Below are positions 17,904 to 27,268 of a DNA stretch of 64,000 bases, piece by piece (the stretch's first letter is position 1; every line of letters begins with the position of its first letter). This DNA comes from Streptomyces sp. NBC_01260 (GTDB lineage Bacteria; Actinomycetota; Actinomycetes; Streptomycetales; Streptomycetaceae). Location of the stretch: contig NZ_CP108464.1 in the NCBI RefSeq assembly GCF_036226405.1, positions 7,254,001 through 7,318,000 on the forward strand, given 5' to 3'. The position numbers and the translations under genes were made by a program. The notes beneath the pieces are model-generated. The model made no database searches, was not told the origin of the DNA, and saw nothing but the letters and a program-made list of their open reading frames with translations.

Positions 17904-19198
17904 CTGCCCAGCCCACCTGGTTGCACCGGGAACACCACGCGCCCGACGAGGACCTCACCCTGGACCCCGTGGCGCAGGCCGTCCGCGACATCGCGGCCGG
18001 CCGCCCCGTCGTGGTCGTCGACGACGAGGACCGGGAGAACGAGGGCGACCTCGTCATCGCGGCCGAGAAGGCCACCCCCGAGATCGTCGCCTTCATGATG
18101 AGCGAGTGCCGCGGACTCATCTGCGCGCCTATGGAGAACGACGAGCTGGAACGGCTCGAACTCCCGCAGATGGTCGACCACAACACCGAGTCGATGAAGA
18201 CGGCCTTCACCGTCTCCGTGGACGCCTGCGCCGCGCAGGGCGTGACCACCGGCATCTCCGCCGCCGACCGGGCCACCACGCTCCGGCTGCTCGCGGGCGG
18301 CGCCGCCGGCCCCGGCGACTTCGTACGCCCCGGCCACATCTTCCCGCTGCGCGCCCGCTCCGGCGGTGTGCTCGTGCGCAACGGCCACACCGAGGCAGCC
18401 GTCGACCTCGCCCGGCTCGCCGGGCTGCGGCCCGCCGGGGCGATCGTCGAGATCGCGGGCGAGGACGGCGTCATGCTGCGCCTTCCCCAACTGGTCCCGT
18501 TCGCCCGCAAGCACGGGCTCACGATCATCTCCATCGAGGACCTGATCGCCTACCGGCGCACCTGCGAACCGACCGTCCGCCGCGAGGCCGAGGTCCGGCT
18601 GCCGACGGACTTCGGCGCCTTCACCGCCTACGGCTACCGCTCCACCGTGGACGGGGTCGAGCACGTCGCGCTGGTCCACGGCGACATCGGGGACGGCGAC
18701 GACGTCCTGGTCCGGGTCCACTCCGAGTGCCTGACCGGCGACATCTTCCAGTCCGAGCGCTGTGACTGCGGCCCCCAGCTGCACGCCTCCATGCGGCGCA
18801 TCACGGACGAGGGGCGCGGCGTCGTGGTCTATCTGCGCGGCCACGAGGGACGAGGCATCGGACTCGTCTCCAAGCTGCGCGCGTACGAACTCCAGGAGCG
18901 CGGCGTCGACACCCTCGACGCCAATCTGGAGCTCGGCCTGCCCGCCGACGCCAGGGACTACGCGGCAGGCGCCCAGATCCTCAAGGATCTCGGCGTCCAC
19001 AGCCTGCGCCTGATGACGAACAACCCCGAGAAGACCGCCGCGATCCTGCGGCACGGCCTGGCCGTCACCGGACGGGAACCGATGCCCGTCCAGGCCGGCG
19101 AACACAATCTGCGGTACCTGCGCACCAAGCGCGACCGCATGGGCCACGACCTGCCCTGGCTCGACGCCGCCACCGTGTCGACCTGCGGCAACCAGTAG
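17900..19198 (+). CDS. ribBA: Bifunctional DHBP synthase / GTP cyclohydrolase II RibBA
   Basis: The 432-residue protein fuses two domains. Residues ~25-225 form 3,4-dihydroxy-2-butanone-4-phosphate synthase, with the acidic metal loop [10 protein letters not shown] and the [16 protein letters not shown] region. Residues ~230-432 form GTP cyclohydrolase II, with zinc cysteines in [17 protein letters not shown] and the [17 protein letters not shown] loop. It supplies both precursors of riboflavin. The ATG overlaps the upstream stop (ATGA). Confidence 0.96.
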   Translation: MTAQPTWLHREHHAPDEDLTLDPVAQAVRDIAAGRPVVVVDDEDRENEGDLVIAAEKATPEIVAFMMSECRGLICAPMENDELERLELPQMVDHNTESMKTAFTVSVDACAAQGVTTGISAADRATTLRLLAGGAAGPGDFVRPGHIFPLRARSGGVLVRNGHTEAAVDLARLAGLRPAGAIVEIAGEDGVMLRLPQLVPFARKHGLTIISIEDLIAYRRTCEPTVRREAEVRLPTDFGAFTAYGYRSTVDGVEHVALVHGDIGDGDDVLVRVHSECLTGDIFQSERCDCGPQLHASMRRITDEGRGVVVYLRGHEGRGIGLVSKLRAYELQERGVDTLDANLELGLPADARDYAAGAQILKDLGVHSLRLMTNNPEKTAAILRHGLAVTGREPMPVQAGEHNLRYLRTKRDRMGHDLPWLDAATVSTCGNQ

Positions 19199-19247
19199 CC
19201 CCAGCAGTCCCCAGCAGTCACCCGAGGAAACGAGCGGTAGGAGAGAC

Positions 19248-19733
19248 ATGAGCGGCAAGGGCGCACCCGAACTGTCCGTACGCAACTGCGGTGACCTCCG
19301 TGTGGCGGTCATCGCCGCGCAGTGGCACGAGAAGGTCATGGACGGACTCGTCGACGGCGCGCTGCGCGCCCTGCACGAGCTGGGCATCGACGAGCCGACC
19401 CTGCTGAGGGTCCCCGGCAGCTTCGAGCTCCCGGTGGTCGCCAAGGTGCTCGCCGGGCGCGGATACGACGCGATCGTCGCCCTCGGCGTGATCATCCGCG
19501 GCGGCACCCCGCACTTCGAATACGTGTCCCATGGCGTCACCAACGGCCTCACCCAGGTCGCGGTCGACACCGGTGTGCCGGTCGGCTTCGGCGTCCTCAC
19601 CTGTGACACCGAGGAGCAGGCACTGGACCGGGCGGGCATCGAGGGGTCCAACGAGGACAAGGGGCATGAAGCGGTCACCGCTGCCGTGGCCACCGCCACC
19701 ACACTGCGCTCGGTCAGCGAACCCTGGCGCTGA
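19248..19733 (+). CDS. ribH: 6,7-dimethyl-8-ribityllumazine synthase
   Basis: The 161-residue lumazine synthase condenses the two RibBA/RibD-derived precursors. The conserved segments are [31 protein letters not shown] (with the catalytic His near it) and [14 protein letters not shown]. It starts at ATG after TAGGAGAGAC. It is the last rib gene of the cluster, 49 bases after ribBA. Confidence 0.96.
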   Translation: MSGKGAPELSVRNCGDLRVAVIAAQWHEKVMDGLVDGALRALHELGIDEPTLLRVPGSFELPVVAKVLAGRGYDAIVALGVIIRGGTPHFEYVSHGVTNGLTQVAVDTGVPVGFGVLTCDTEEQALDRAGIEGSNEDKGHEAVTAAVATATTLRSVSEPWR

Positions 19734-19766
19734 GTGCGGGCCCGGGACCCGTATTCTAAGGACATC

Positions 19767-20039
19767 ATGGCGAACAAAACCTTCGAAGAGCTCTTCGCCG
19801 AGCTGCAGCTCAAGGCCGCCAACGGCGACCCCTCCACCTCCCGTACCGCCGAACTGGTGGACAAGGGCGTGCATGCCATCGGCAAGAAGGTCGTGGAGGA
19901 GGCCGCCGAAGTCTGGATGGCCGCCGAGCACGAGAGCAAGGACGCCGCAGCCGAGGAGATCTCCCAGCTGCTCTACCACGTCCAGGTGATGATGGTCGCG
20001 CGCGGAATCTCGCTCGACGACGTCTACGCCCATCTCTGA
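19767..20039 (+). CDS. hisE: Phosphoribosyl-ATP pyrophosphatase HisE
   Basis: The 90-residue enzyme performs the second histidine-biosynthesis step and belongs to the MazG-like fold. The metal-binding [13 protein letters not shown] helix and [14 protein letters not shown] are visible. The start at MANKTFEEL follows TAAGGAC; an upstream in-frame GTG would add eleven residues without a ribosome site. It lies 33 bases after ribH, so rib and his genes may share transcripts. Confidence 0.95.
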   Translation: MANKTFEELFAELQLKAANGDPSTSRTAELVDKGVHAIGKKVVEEAAEVWMAAEHESKDAAAEEISQLLYHVQVMMVARGISLDDVYAHL

Positions 20040-20100
20040 GCACGACCCCCGCACCCGCCCCGCATTCCACAGACCTCTTTCGCAAAGGAAACCCGACCTC

Positions 20101-20949
20101 ATGCTGCGCATCGCCGTCCCCAACAAGGGTTCACTCTCAGGGCCTGCGATGGCGATGCTCCATGAGGCCGGCTACCAGCAGCGCAAGGAGTCCAAGGAGC
20201 TCGTCCTCGTCGACCCCGAGAACCAGGTGGAGTTCTTCTACCTGCGGCCCCGCGACATCGCGATCTACGTCAGCTCGGGCCGCCTCGACATCGGCATCAC
20301 CGGCCGCGACCTGCTGCTGGACTCGGGTGCCGAGTCGGAGGAGATCCTCCAGCTCGGTTTCGCCCGCTCGACCTTCCGCTACGCCACCAAGCCCGGCACG
20401 GCCGCGGGCCCGCAGGACTTCGACGGGCTGACGATCGCCACCTCCTACGAGGGCATCGTCGCCAAGCACCTCGCCGACGTCGGTGTCAACGCCTCCGTCG
20501 TCCACCTGGACGGCGCCGTCGAGACCGCCATCGAGCTCGGCGTCGCGCAGATCATCGCGGACGTCGTCGAGACCGGCACCAGCCTGCGCAACGCCGGCCT
20601 CGAGGTCATCGGCGAACCGATCATGAAGTCGGAAGCGGTCGTCATCCGCCGCGTCGGCGCTCCGGACGACGAGCCCAAGGTGCAGCAGTTCCTGCGCAGG
20701 CTCCAGGGCGTCCTGGTCGCCCGCAGCTACGTGATGATGGACTACGACTGCCGCGTCGAGCACCTGGAGCGCGCGGTCGCCCTCACCCCGGGCCTGGAGT
20801 CGCCCACCATCTCCCCGCTGCACCACGAGGGCTGGGTCGCCGTCCGCTCCATGGTCGCCGCCAGGGAGGCGCAGCGGATCATGGACGACCTGTACGAACT
20901 CGGCGCCCGCGCCATCCTCACCACGGCCATCCACGCCTGCCGGCTCTGA
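20101..20949 (+). CDS. hisG: ATP phosphoribosyltransferase HisG (long form)
   Basis: The 282-residue enzyme catalyses the first step of histidine synthesis. It opens MLRIAVPNKGSL and carries the PRPP-binding patch DVVETGTSLRNAGLEVIGEP. The length and the C-terminal ~75 residues show the long, homohexameric form with a histidine-binding regulatory domain, which works without HisZ. AAAGGAAACC precedes the start. It follows hisE by 61 bases. Confidence 0.96.
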   Translation: MLRIAVPNKGSLSGPAMAMLHEAGYQQRKESKELVLVDPENQVEFFYLRPRDIAIYVSSGRLDIGITGRDLLLDSGAESEEILQLGFARSTFRYATKPGTAAGPQDFDGLTIATSYEGIVAKHLADVGVNASVVHLDGAVETAIELGVAQIIADVVETGTSLRNAGLEVIGEPIMKSEAVVIRRVGAPDDEPKVQQFLRRLQGVLVARSYVMMDYDCRVEHLERAVALTPGLESPTISPLHHEGWVAVRSMVAAREAQRIMDDLYELGARAILTTAIHACRL

Positions 20950-20971
20950 CGGCGGGACACGGAAGAAGACC

Positions 20972-21436
20972 ATGTCAGCCCCCGCACCCCGAACCGAACC
21001 CCCCGCCCTTCCGGTCACTTTCCGGCCGACTCGCACCCGAGTGGTCCTGCTGAGCGTCGGGGTGGTGATGTTCGCCGTCATCACCGTCGTCGCCTTCACC
21101 CTGGAGCAGCTCAGCGCGGGGGAGCGGACCAGCTTCGTCTTCACCGCGCTGGTCTTCCTCGGCGTTCTCGCACTGCTCAGCCGCCCCAAGATCATCGCGG
21201 ACGACAGCGGGGTGACCGTGGTCAATCTCACCCGTACCCGGCGGCTGTCCTGGGCCGAGATCGTGCGCGTCAACCTGCGGGTCGGCGACCCGTGGGTCTT
21301 CCTCGACCTCAGCGACGGCACCAGCATGCCCGCCCTCGGCATCCAGCCCGGAATCGCCAAGGAACACGCCATCCGCGACGCCCGCGCGCTCCGCGCCCTC
21401 GCCGAGAACCACGGCACGGGCACGGACAACGGCTGA
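20972..21436 (+). CDS. PH-domain membrane protein (bPH_6-like)
   Basis: A 154-residue protein with two transmembrane helices near residues 22-70 (VVLLSVGVVMFAVITVVAF and FVFTALVFLGVLALL), followed by a bacterial PH-like domain of the PF10756 type (DDSGVTVVNLTRTRRLSWAEIVRV). The gene is 22 bases after hisG and a conserved neighbour in streptomycetes as far as I recall. Its function is unknown. It has no link to histidine synthesis beyond position. Confidence 0.8.
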   Translation: MSAPAPRTEPPALPVTFRPTRTRVVLLSVGVVMFAVITVVAFTLEQLSAGERTSFVFTALVFLGVLALLSRPKIIADDSGVTVVNLTRTRRLSWAEIVRVNLRVGDPWVFLDLSDGTSMPALGIQPGIAKEHAIRDARALRALAENHGTGTDNG

Positions 21437-21619
21437 GCCCTCTGCCCCGTACGGCCTCTTGTTGATTACTCTGGAGGGCGGTGGCGCCCTGTGCGCCCCG
21501 CCCCCACCAGTGGTCCCCGAGACCCGCGGGGCTTTCCTGCGACCCAAGGAGTGACTCCTTCCAGCAATGGACGGATCTTCCGGTAGTACTTGCGCCGCCC
21601 CTTCCGTGGAGGCGGCGGT
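21437..21619 (+). promoter_or_regulatory. Structured leader of the CNNM/CorC gene pair
   Basis: This 180-base leader holds an AAGGAGT/ACTCCTT near-palindrome around 21546-21560. Just before the start there is a hairpin with arms CGCCGCC (21593-21599) and GGCGGCG (21611-21617). The second hairpin pairs part of the GGAGG ribosome site at 21608-21612, so it could limit translation of the transporter gene. I do not recognise a named riboswitch here. Confidence 0.4.
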
Positions 21620-22990
21620 ATGACCACCCCCCTGCTGCTTCTCACTGCGGCATTCCTTCTCATCCTCGCCAACGGATTCTTCGTGGCAGCCGAATTCGGG
21701 CTCGTCACCGTGGAACGGGCGGACGCCGAGCGCGCCGCCGCCGAGGGCGACCGGCGGGCCCGTACCGTCGTCGACGCCCTGCGCGAACTCTCCTTCCAGC
21801 TGTCCGGCACCCAGCTCGGCATCACCATCACCTCACTGGTGGTCGGCATGCTCGCCGAGCCGGCTCTCGCCCAGCTGCTGGAGAGCCCCCTCACCCTGAC
21901 CGGTCTCCCCGACGGTGCCGTTCCCGGCATCAGCGTGGTGATCGGCATGCTCCTCGCGGCCGCCGTCCAGATGGTGATCGGCGAACTCGTACCGAAGAAC
22001 TGGGCGGTCTCCAAGCCGCTCCAGGTCGCCCGGTTCGTCGCCGGCCCCCAGCACCGGTTCACCCGGGTCTTCCGGCCGGTGATCGGCCTGCTGAACACCG
22101 TCGCCAACCGGCTGGTGCGGCTGCTCGGCGTCGAGCCGGCCGACGAACTGGCCTCCGCCCGCACCCCGGGGGAGCTGGTCTCCCTGGCCAGGCACTCCGC
22201 CGAGGCCGGCACCCTCGAACAGGACACCGCGGATCTCTTCGTACGGACCCTGTCGCTCGCCGGCCTCACCGCCCAGCACGTCATGACCCCGCGGGTGAAG
22301 GTCAGCGCCCTCCAGTCGACCGCCACCGCGGCCGACGTCCTCAACCTCACCCGGGCCACCGGCCTCTCCCGCTTCCCCGTCTACCGGGAGCGCATCGACG
22401 AGGTCGTCGGCATGATCCACCTCAAGGACGCGCTCGCCGTTCCGTCCCGGGACCGGCTGCGCACCCCGGCCGGCCGGATCGCGGTGCCCCCGCTGCTGGT
22501 GCCCGAGACCCTGCCCGTCGAGCAGCTCCTCCAGCGGCTGCGCAAGGAACAGCCGATCGCCGTCGTGGTCGACGAGTACGGCGGCACCGCCGGTGTCGTC
22601 ACCCTTGAGGACATCATCGAGGAACTCGTGGGCGAGGTCAGGGACGAGCACGACGCCGAAGGCGCCGACCGCCCCGAACTGGCCCCCGCCGCCCCCGAGG
22701 ACGGCAGGCCCGCCTGGGACGCCGAAGGCAGCTGCCGGGTCCTCACCCTGCGGCGGATAGGGCTCGACGTCCCCGACGGCCCGTACGAGACGGTGGCCGG
22801 GCTGGTCGCCGATCTGCTGGGCCGGATTCCCGCCCCCGGCGACCGGGCCGAACTGCCCGGCTGGCGGATCTCGGTCCGCCAGGTCGGCCACTACCGGGCC
22901 GAGAAGGTCCGCTTCGTGCGGCTGGCCGGAGTCGTGGACCCGGTCACCGCCGAACCGGCCGCCCGCGGTGTCCTGGAGGCCGCGCGATGA
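21620..22990 (+). CDS. CNNM/CorC-type transporter with CBS domains (hemolysin family)
   Basis: The 456-residue protein has an N-terminal DUF21 (CNNM) domain with about four membrane segments (LLLTAAFLLILANGFFVAAEFG onward). A CBS pair spans residues ~215-340 (VMTPRVKVSAL and IAVVVDEYGGTAGVVTLEDIIEELVGEV), and a C-terminal CorC_HlyC domain ends it. Family members move or sense Mg2+/Co2+ at the membrane; the old name hemolysin is misleading. The start after GTGGAGGC was preferred to one ten codons upstream. The next gene is a paralogue overlapping by four bases. Confidence 0.9.
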   Translation: MTTPLLLLTAAFLLILANGFFVAAEFGLVTVERADAERAAAEGDRRARTVVDALRELSFQLSGTQLGITITSLVVGMLAEPALAQLLESPLTLTGLPDGAVPGISVVIGMLLAAAVQMVIGELVPKNWAVSKPLQVARFVAGPQHRFTRVFRPVIGLLNTVANRLVRLLGVEPADELASARTPGELVSLARHSAEAGTLEQDTADLFVRTLSLAGLTAQHVMTPRVKVSALQSTATAADVLNLTRATGLSRFPVYRERIDEVVGMIHLKDALAVPSRDRLRTPAGRIAVPPLLVPETLPVEQLLQRLRKEQPIAVVVDEYGGTAGVVTLEDIIEELVGEVRDEHDAEGADRPELAPAAPEDGRPAWDAEGSCRVLTLRRIGLDVPDGPYETVAGLVADLLGRIPAPGDRAELPGWRISVRQVGHYRAEKVRFVRLAGVVDPVTAEPAARGVLEAAR

Positions 22991-24084
22991 GCCTGGTCCA
23001 GTTGCTCTTCGCCGGACTTCTGGTCCTCGCGAACGGCTTCTTCGTCGGCGCCGAGTTCGCACTCGTCTCCGTACGCCGCAGCCAGATCGAGCCGCTCGCG
23101 GCAACCGGGTCCAGCCGGGCCCGGCAGGTGCTGTACGGCCTGGAGAACCTGCCGCAGATGATGGCGGCCGCCCAGTTCGGCATCACCATCTGCTCACTGA
23201 CCCTCGGCGCCGTCGCGGAACCGACGGTCGCCCAGTTGCTGGAGCCGGTCTTCCACGCGGTGCACCTGCCCGCGGGGCTGATCCATCCGCTCGGCTACGT
23301 GCTGGCGCTGGTCTTCGTCGTCTTCCTCCATCTCGTCATCGGCGAGATGGTCCCGAAGAACCTGGCGATGGCGGCCCCGGAGAAGACCTCGCTGTGGCTC
23401 AGCCCCGGACTGGTCGGCTTCGCCCGCCTCTGCCGCCCGGTCACCGCCGCGCTGGGCGCCTGCGCCCGGCTGGTGCTCCGGCTCTTCGGCGTCGAACCGA
23501 AGGACGAGGTGGAGGCCGTCTTCACCAGCGAGCAGCTCAACCGGCTGGTCGAGGACTCCGGGCAGGCCGGACTCCTGGGGCCGGACGCGCAGGAGCGCCT
23601 GGAGGACGCACTGGAGCTGGGCAGCAGGCCCGTCACCGACGTGCTGCTGCGCCGGGCGTCCCTGGTGACGGTCGACCCGTCCGTCACCCCGCACCGGATC
23701 GAGGCGCTCACGGTGCGGACCGGCTACTCGCGGTTCCCCGTCTGCGCGGAGGGCGGCGGCCCGTTCATGGGCTACCTGCACGTCAAGGACGTCCTCGACC
23801 TGGAGGACGGCGAGCGGGCCGTCCCGCAGCACGTGTGGCGCCCGATGGCGACGGTACGGGCCGAACTCCCGCTGGACGACGCCCTGACCGTGATGCGCCG
23901 CGCCGCGACGCACCTGGCCCAGGTCGCCGACGCGTCGGGCCGGGTACTCGGCCTGGTCGCCATGGAGGACGTCCTGGAAATGCTGGTCGGTGAGGTCCGC
24001 GACCCGGCCCACCGGGTCTCGGAGCCGCGCCGCACCGAGCAGAAGAAGACCGGCTCGGACGAACTCACGGCCCTGGTCGGATAA
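22987..24084 (+). CDS. CNNM/CorC-type transporter, second paralogue
   Basis: The 365-residue protein again has a DUF21 membrane domain (LLFAGLLVLANGFFVGAEFALVSVRRSQIE) and a CBS pair (LLRRASLVTVDPSVTPHRIEA and VADASGRVLGLVAMEDVLEMLVGEV). It lacks the C-terminal CorC_HlyC domain of its neighbour. Overlapping start and stop (ATGA) imply coupled translation and probably a heteromeric transporter. The DEYGG element of the first CBS domain set is replaced by DASGR here. Confidence 0.9.
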   Translation: MSLVQLLFAGLLVLANGFFVGAEFALVSVRRSQIEPLAATGSSRARQVLYGLENLPQMMAAAQFGITICSLTLGAVAEPTVAQLLEPVFHAVHLPAGLIHPLGYVLALVFVVFLHLVIGEMVPKNLAMAAPEKTSLWLSPGLVGFARLCRPVTAALGACARLVLRLFGVEPKDEVEAVFTSEQLNRLVEDSGQAGLLGPDAQERLEDALELGSRPVTDVLLRRASLVTVDPSVTPHRIEALTVRTGYSRFPVCAEGGGPFMGYLHVKDVLDLEDGERAVPQHVWRPMATVRAELPLDDALTVMRRAATHLAQVADASGRVLGLVAMEDVLEMLVGEVRDPAHRVSEPRRTEQKKTGSDELTALVG

Positions 24085-24092
24085 CGCGCACG

Positions 24093-24162
24093 GTCCTCAA
24101 TCGCCGGCCGGGCAGTCAAGCCCGTAGGGACGGAAATCCGAGCCCGTCCGGCGATTGAGGAC
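24093..24162. repeat. Dispersed Streptomyces intergenic inverted repeat
   Basis: GTCCTCAATCGCCGG (24093-24107) and its exact complement (24148-24162) bracket a 40-base loop in the space between two convergent genes. Related half copies lie near 14968 and 50270. It probably acts as a bidirectional terminator. Confidence 0.75.
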
Positions 24163-24188
24163 AAAGCCCCTGGCCCCCGCCGGCCCGC

Positions 24189-26105
24189 TCACCCCGCCGG
24201 CGGCTCCTGCTGCCGCCGCCCCGCCGGCCCCCGCCCCGACAGCACCTCGCCGTACGCCTGCATCAGATCCGGCAGCCGCAGCGTCGCCAGATCGTCCCGC
24301 GTCGGCACCGTCGCATAGCCGGAGAGCCGCAGATCGCGGTAGGCGCAGCTCTTCTCGTACAGCGTGCGCAGGAACCGGCCGTTGCCCAGCTCGTCGAGCC
24401 AGCCCTGGTCGACTACATGGCCGCTGACGGAACGCAGCTCCTCCAGCGACTCCTCGTCCCACGCGTCCCCGTTCTCCGCGGCCAGGACCTCACCGATCGA
24501 GGTGAGTTCCAGCGGGCGGTAGCTGGGGAAGTCCACCCGGGTGGTGAACCGCGAGGACAGCCCGGGGTTGGTGGCGAGCAGCCGGTCCATGCCCTCCGGG
24601 TATCCCGCCAGGATGACGACGAGATGGTCCCGGTTGTCCTCCGCGCGCTTGAGGAGGACCTGCAGGGCCTCGTCCCCGTAGGCGTCGCCCTTGCTGTAAC
24701 CCGTGTTGGAGAGGCTGTACGCCTCGTCGACGAACAGCACCCCGCCCAGCGCGGAGTCGATCAGCTCATTGGCCTTGACCGCCGTCTGGCCCAGGAACTC
24801 CCCGACCAGATCAGCCCGTTGGGCCTCGACGAGATGGTCCCCGCCGAGCAGCCCCAGTGCGTAGAACACCCGGCCCAGAATGCGGGCCACCGTGGTCTTC
24901 CCGGTGCCGGACGGTCCGGAGAAGACGAAATGCCGTTTCGGCGGCTGTACCGGCAGCCCCTGGCCGGCCCGCAGCCGTGCCATGTTCAGCTGCGCGGACA
25001 AGGCCTTGACCTGCCGTTTCACCGGTTCCAGCCCGACCATCCGCTCCAGCTCCGCCAACGCCTCGGCAAGGAGCACCGGATCGCTGGGGCCGGCCGGGAA
25101 CGACTGCGGCGCGGACTGGCCCGGGACCGCGGTCTTCTCCCGCGCCCCGCCCGGCGGCGGTGACACCCCGACTCCCGGCAGGTCCTGCGGCTCACCGCCG
25201 GGGCGCAGCTCCCGGCCGTCCACCAGATCGGTGCCCAGCATCGAGTCGCCGTCCGGCTGGGACTCCGCGAAGGTGCCGTCGACGCCCAGGCCGGTCAGGG
25301 ACACGGCGGCCAGGCCGGACACCTCGTCGGAGCCGTCGAGACCGTCGTAGTCCGCGATCGCGGCCAGCCGCGCCGAGGTGTCCATGAACGCCGGATCGAT
25401 CCGGTGCACCGCCCGGTACAGGGGCAGCGCGGCCGCACTGCGGCCGGTTCCCTCGTGCGCCCGGGCCAGCCAGTAGCGCAGCTCCTTGCGCTGCGGCTGC
25501 TCGCTGCGGCAGCGCATCAGCGCGGTGGAGAGCAGCGGCTCGGCCTGTCCGTACATCTCCAGCCGCACCCGCGCCATACCGCCGAAGAGCCCCGCCTCGA
25601 TGCCCAGCAGCGGATCGTCGATCAGCTGCTCCGTATGGCGTACGAGCTGCTCCCAGTCCTTGACCAGGTAGGACCGGCAGGCGTGCAGGAAGCGGACCTG
25701 CGCGTCGGCGTCCACCGGCGGCAGCCCGGCCAGCGCCCGGTCGAGATCCGGCACATGGCGTCCGTCCAGCCAGTGGGAGGCGTGCGCCAGCAGCAGATCG
25801 CGTGGGCTCTCCAGCACCGGCTGCACCCACCAGCCCAGCCAGTACCAGGAGTTCAGCGTGCGGCGATGACGGCCACGCTGCTCGCCGAAGCGGTCGCGAT
25901 GGCGGTACATGTGCAGCAGCGCCGTCGTGGTGTCGACCCGCAGCGCGTGGAGGCCCAGCCAGGCGTCCGCCATGCCGGGATCGAGCCGGACGGCAGCTCT
26001 GAATTCCTCTTCGGCCTGCGGATAGGCGCCCATCGTGTAGGCGTCCACGCCGCGCAGCCAGGCGAGGTCGGCCGGGGCCTGTGCGCCCTGCGTGCCGATG
26101 TCCAT
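24189..26105 (-). CDS. AAA+ ATPase of the CbbX/EccA type with TPR-like N-terminus
   Basis: The 638-residue protein has an N-terminal helical repeat region (residues ~1-290, TPR-like text such as AYPQAEEEFRAAVRLDPGMADAWLG). A linker follows, then a CbbX-type AAA+ domain from ~360 with Walker A GPSGTGKTT and Walker B GGVLFVDEAYSL. This is the architecture of EccA ATPases of type VII secretion. No other ESX genes are nearby, so its partner is elsewhere or it is a stand-alone relative. The start at MDIGTQG follows GGGGGACC; a start fourteen codons upstream is less supported. Confidence 0.85.
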   Translation of the reverse strand: MDIGTQGAQAPADLAWLRGVDAYTMGAYPQAEEEFRAAVRLDPGMADAWLGLHALRVDTTTALLHMYRHRDRFGEQRGRHRRTLNSWYWLGWWVQPVLESPRDLLLAHASHWLDGRHVPDLDRALAGLPPVDADAQVRFLHACRSYLVKDWEQLVRHTEQLIDDPLLGIEAGLFGGMARVRLEMYGQAEPLLSTALMRCRSEQPQRKELRYWLARAHEGTGRSAAALPLYRAVHRIDPAFMDTSARLAAIADYDGLDGSDEVSGLAAVSLTGLGVDGTFAESQPDGDSMLGTDLVDGRELRPGGEPQDLPGVGVSPPPGGAREKTAVPGQSAPQSFPAGPSDPVLLAEALAELERMVGLEPVKRQVKALSAQLNMARLRAGQGLPVQPPKRHFVFSGPSGTGKTTVARILGRVFYALGLLGGDHLVEAQRADLVGEFLGQTAVKANELIDSALGGVLFVDEAYSLSNTGYSKGDAYGDEALQVLLKRAEDNRDHLVVILAGYPEGMDRLLATNPGLSSRFTTRVDFPSYRPLELTSIGEVLAAENGDAWDEESLEELRSVSGHVVDQGWLDELGNGRFLRTLYEKSCAYRDLRLSGYATVPTRDDLATLRLPDLMQAYGEVLSGRGPAGRRQQEPPAG

Positions 26106-26464
26106 CTGGTCCCCCACAAACCCTGCCCCCAGGATGTCCCGCCGCACGACCGGCTGCCGAGGCGCGCCGAATCACTGTGCCGTGGACGGGAATTGACCGC
26201 ACCGAGAGGCATCGTACCTGCGCAGCGAGTGTCCGACTAAGGGCGCCGCAGGCCGAAGGGAGACCGTGACCCACGGTAAGCGGAGTGAGGGGGGCCGCGG
26301 CTGGAAAAGGTGCGCCGGGCACAGGACGAAGCCCCCGATCACGGGGGAACAACCGGGGGCTTCGCGTCTGCGGGGGCTCCGAAAAGCCGCACATTGAGAA
26401 CGTAAGACCTGTACCGCCCCGGGTCAAGCAGAGTTGAGGCACTTCCGGGCCGATTTCCGACTGC
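26106..26464. other. Intergenic region between AAA+ ATPase and kinase-like gene
   Basis: No gene is visible. The stretch contains the terminator of the upstream minus-strand gene at 26327-26364 and should contain the AAA+ gene promoter in its left part. No clear consensus promoter was picked out. Confidence 0.5.
26327..26364 (-). terminator. Terminator after the kinase-like gene
   Basis: CGAAGCCCCCG (26327-26337) and CGGGGGCTTCG (26354-26364) are perfect 11-base arms with a 16-base loop. It lies about 100 bases past the stop of the minus-strand kinase-like gene. Confidence 0.7.
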
Positions 26465-27094
26465 TCAGTATGGAGGTGCGAAATGATCACGGTGGGTGAC
26501 GGAATGGTTCACTCCTGCTGTCGCACCGGATCCCTTCAGCCACTCGTACCCCACAGGCAACTGGCGTACCAGCACATCGGCCGAGGGGCGGGAGGGATCG
26601 GCCGAGAAGTGAGCCCTTTCGGCGGCGGTCCAGTCGTCCCAGAACGCCGTCAGGGCCGGCCCGTCCCGTCGCCGGCCCCGCTCCCAGGACTCGGCGGCGG
26701 GCAGATCCATCCACAACAGGTGCGCGAGGAAGGGGCGCAGGGCCCGCCGGCCGGCGCCGACCCCCTCGACCAGAACCACCGGGGCGGGTTCCAGGCTGCG
26801 CGGCGGGCCGAAGCTCCGGGCCGTCCAGTCGTACGGCTCGTAGTGTGCGCGATCCCCGTGCGACAGCGGCTCGACGACCTGGTCCCGGAGCCGGTCCGTC
26901 CAGTCGAACGGCTCTTCGTGGGTCGCCAGGTCGTCCAGGTGCAGTACGGGTGCGCCGTCGAGCACCGCCGCGAGCCGGGCGGCGAGGGTGCTCTTGCCCG
27001 ATCCCGCGTGGCCGTCGACGGCGATCAGCCGGACCGGTCCGCAGGACGGCGGCAGGGTGCGCAGCCACGCGGCGTGGAGCGAGAGGTCGTTCAT
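26465..27094 (-). CDS. Uridine-kinase-like P-loop NTPase
   Basis: A 209-residue P-loop protein with Walker A DGHAGSGKSTLAARLA (residues ~27-42), then HLDDLATHEEPFDWTDRL and PYDWTARSFG, matching actinobacterial uridine-kinase-like proteins. The VVLVEGVGAGRRALRPF and DGPALTAFWDDW segments fit the lid and acceptor regions. It may phosphorylate a nucleoside or a small metabolite; the substrate is unproven. A near-typical ribosome site is absent, but the ATG is the only start in keeping with the family N-terminus. Confidence 0.8.
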   Translation of the reverse strand: MNDLSLHAAWLRTLPPSCGPVRLIAVDGHAGSGKSTLAARLAAVLDGAPVLHLDDLATHEEPFDWTDRLRDQVVEPLSHGDRAHYEPYDWTARSFGPPRSLEPAPVVLVEGVGAGRRALRPFLAHLLWMDLPAAESWERGRRRDGPALTAFWDDWTAAERAHFSADPSRPSADVLVRQLPVGYEWLKGSGATAGVNHSVTHRDHFAPPY

Positions 27095-27268
27095 CCGTCC
27101 AGCCTACGAGCCGCAGCGAAGCCGTTGCAGGTCACGCCAGTGGTCGAGACCAATATTGGTCCTGTGGCACGAGGCGAATCGCTGGCCGAACCGGGGGGCG
27201 ACCCGCAATAGTTGGCCCACTGTCGTGTACCTGCAGCCCCATTCCGCTTACGACCGGGGGTCTCGCCC

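Noticed and set aside
21437..21619. M-box (Mg2+) riboswitch
   Set aside because: The conserved M-box sequence blocks are not present; only generic hairpins are visible.
22968..23993. Long frame overlapping the second CNNM gene
   Set aside because: Arg/Gly-rich shadow frame; the CNNM frame has clear domains.
26281..26464. Possible small RNA between AAA+ and kinase genes
   Set aside because: The single clear structure is explained as the terminator of the kinase-like gene; no promoter was identified.
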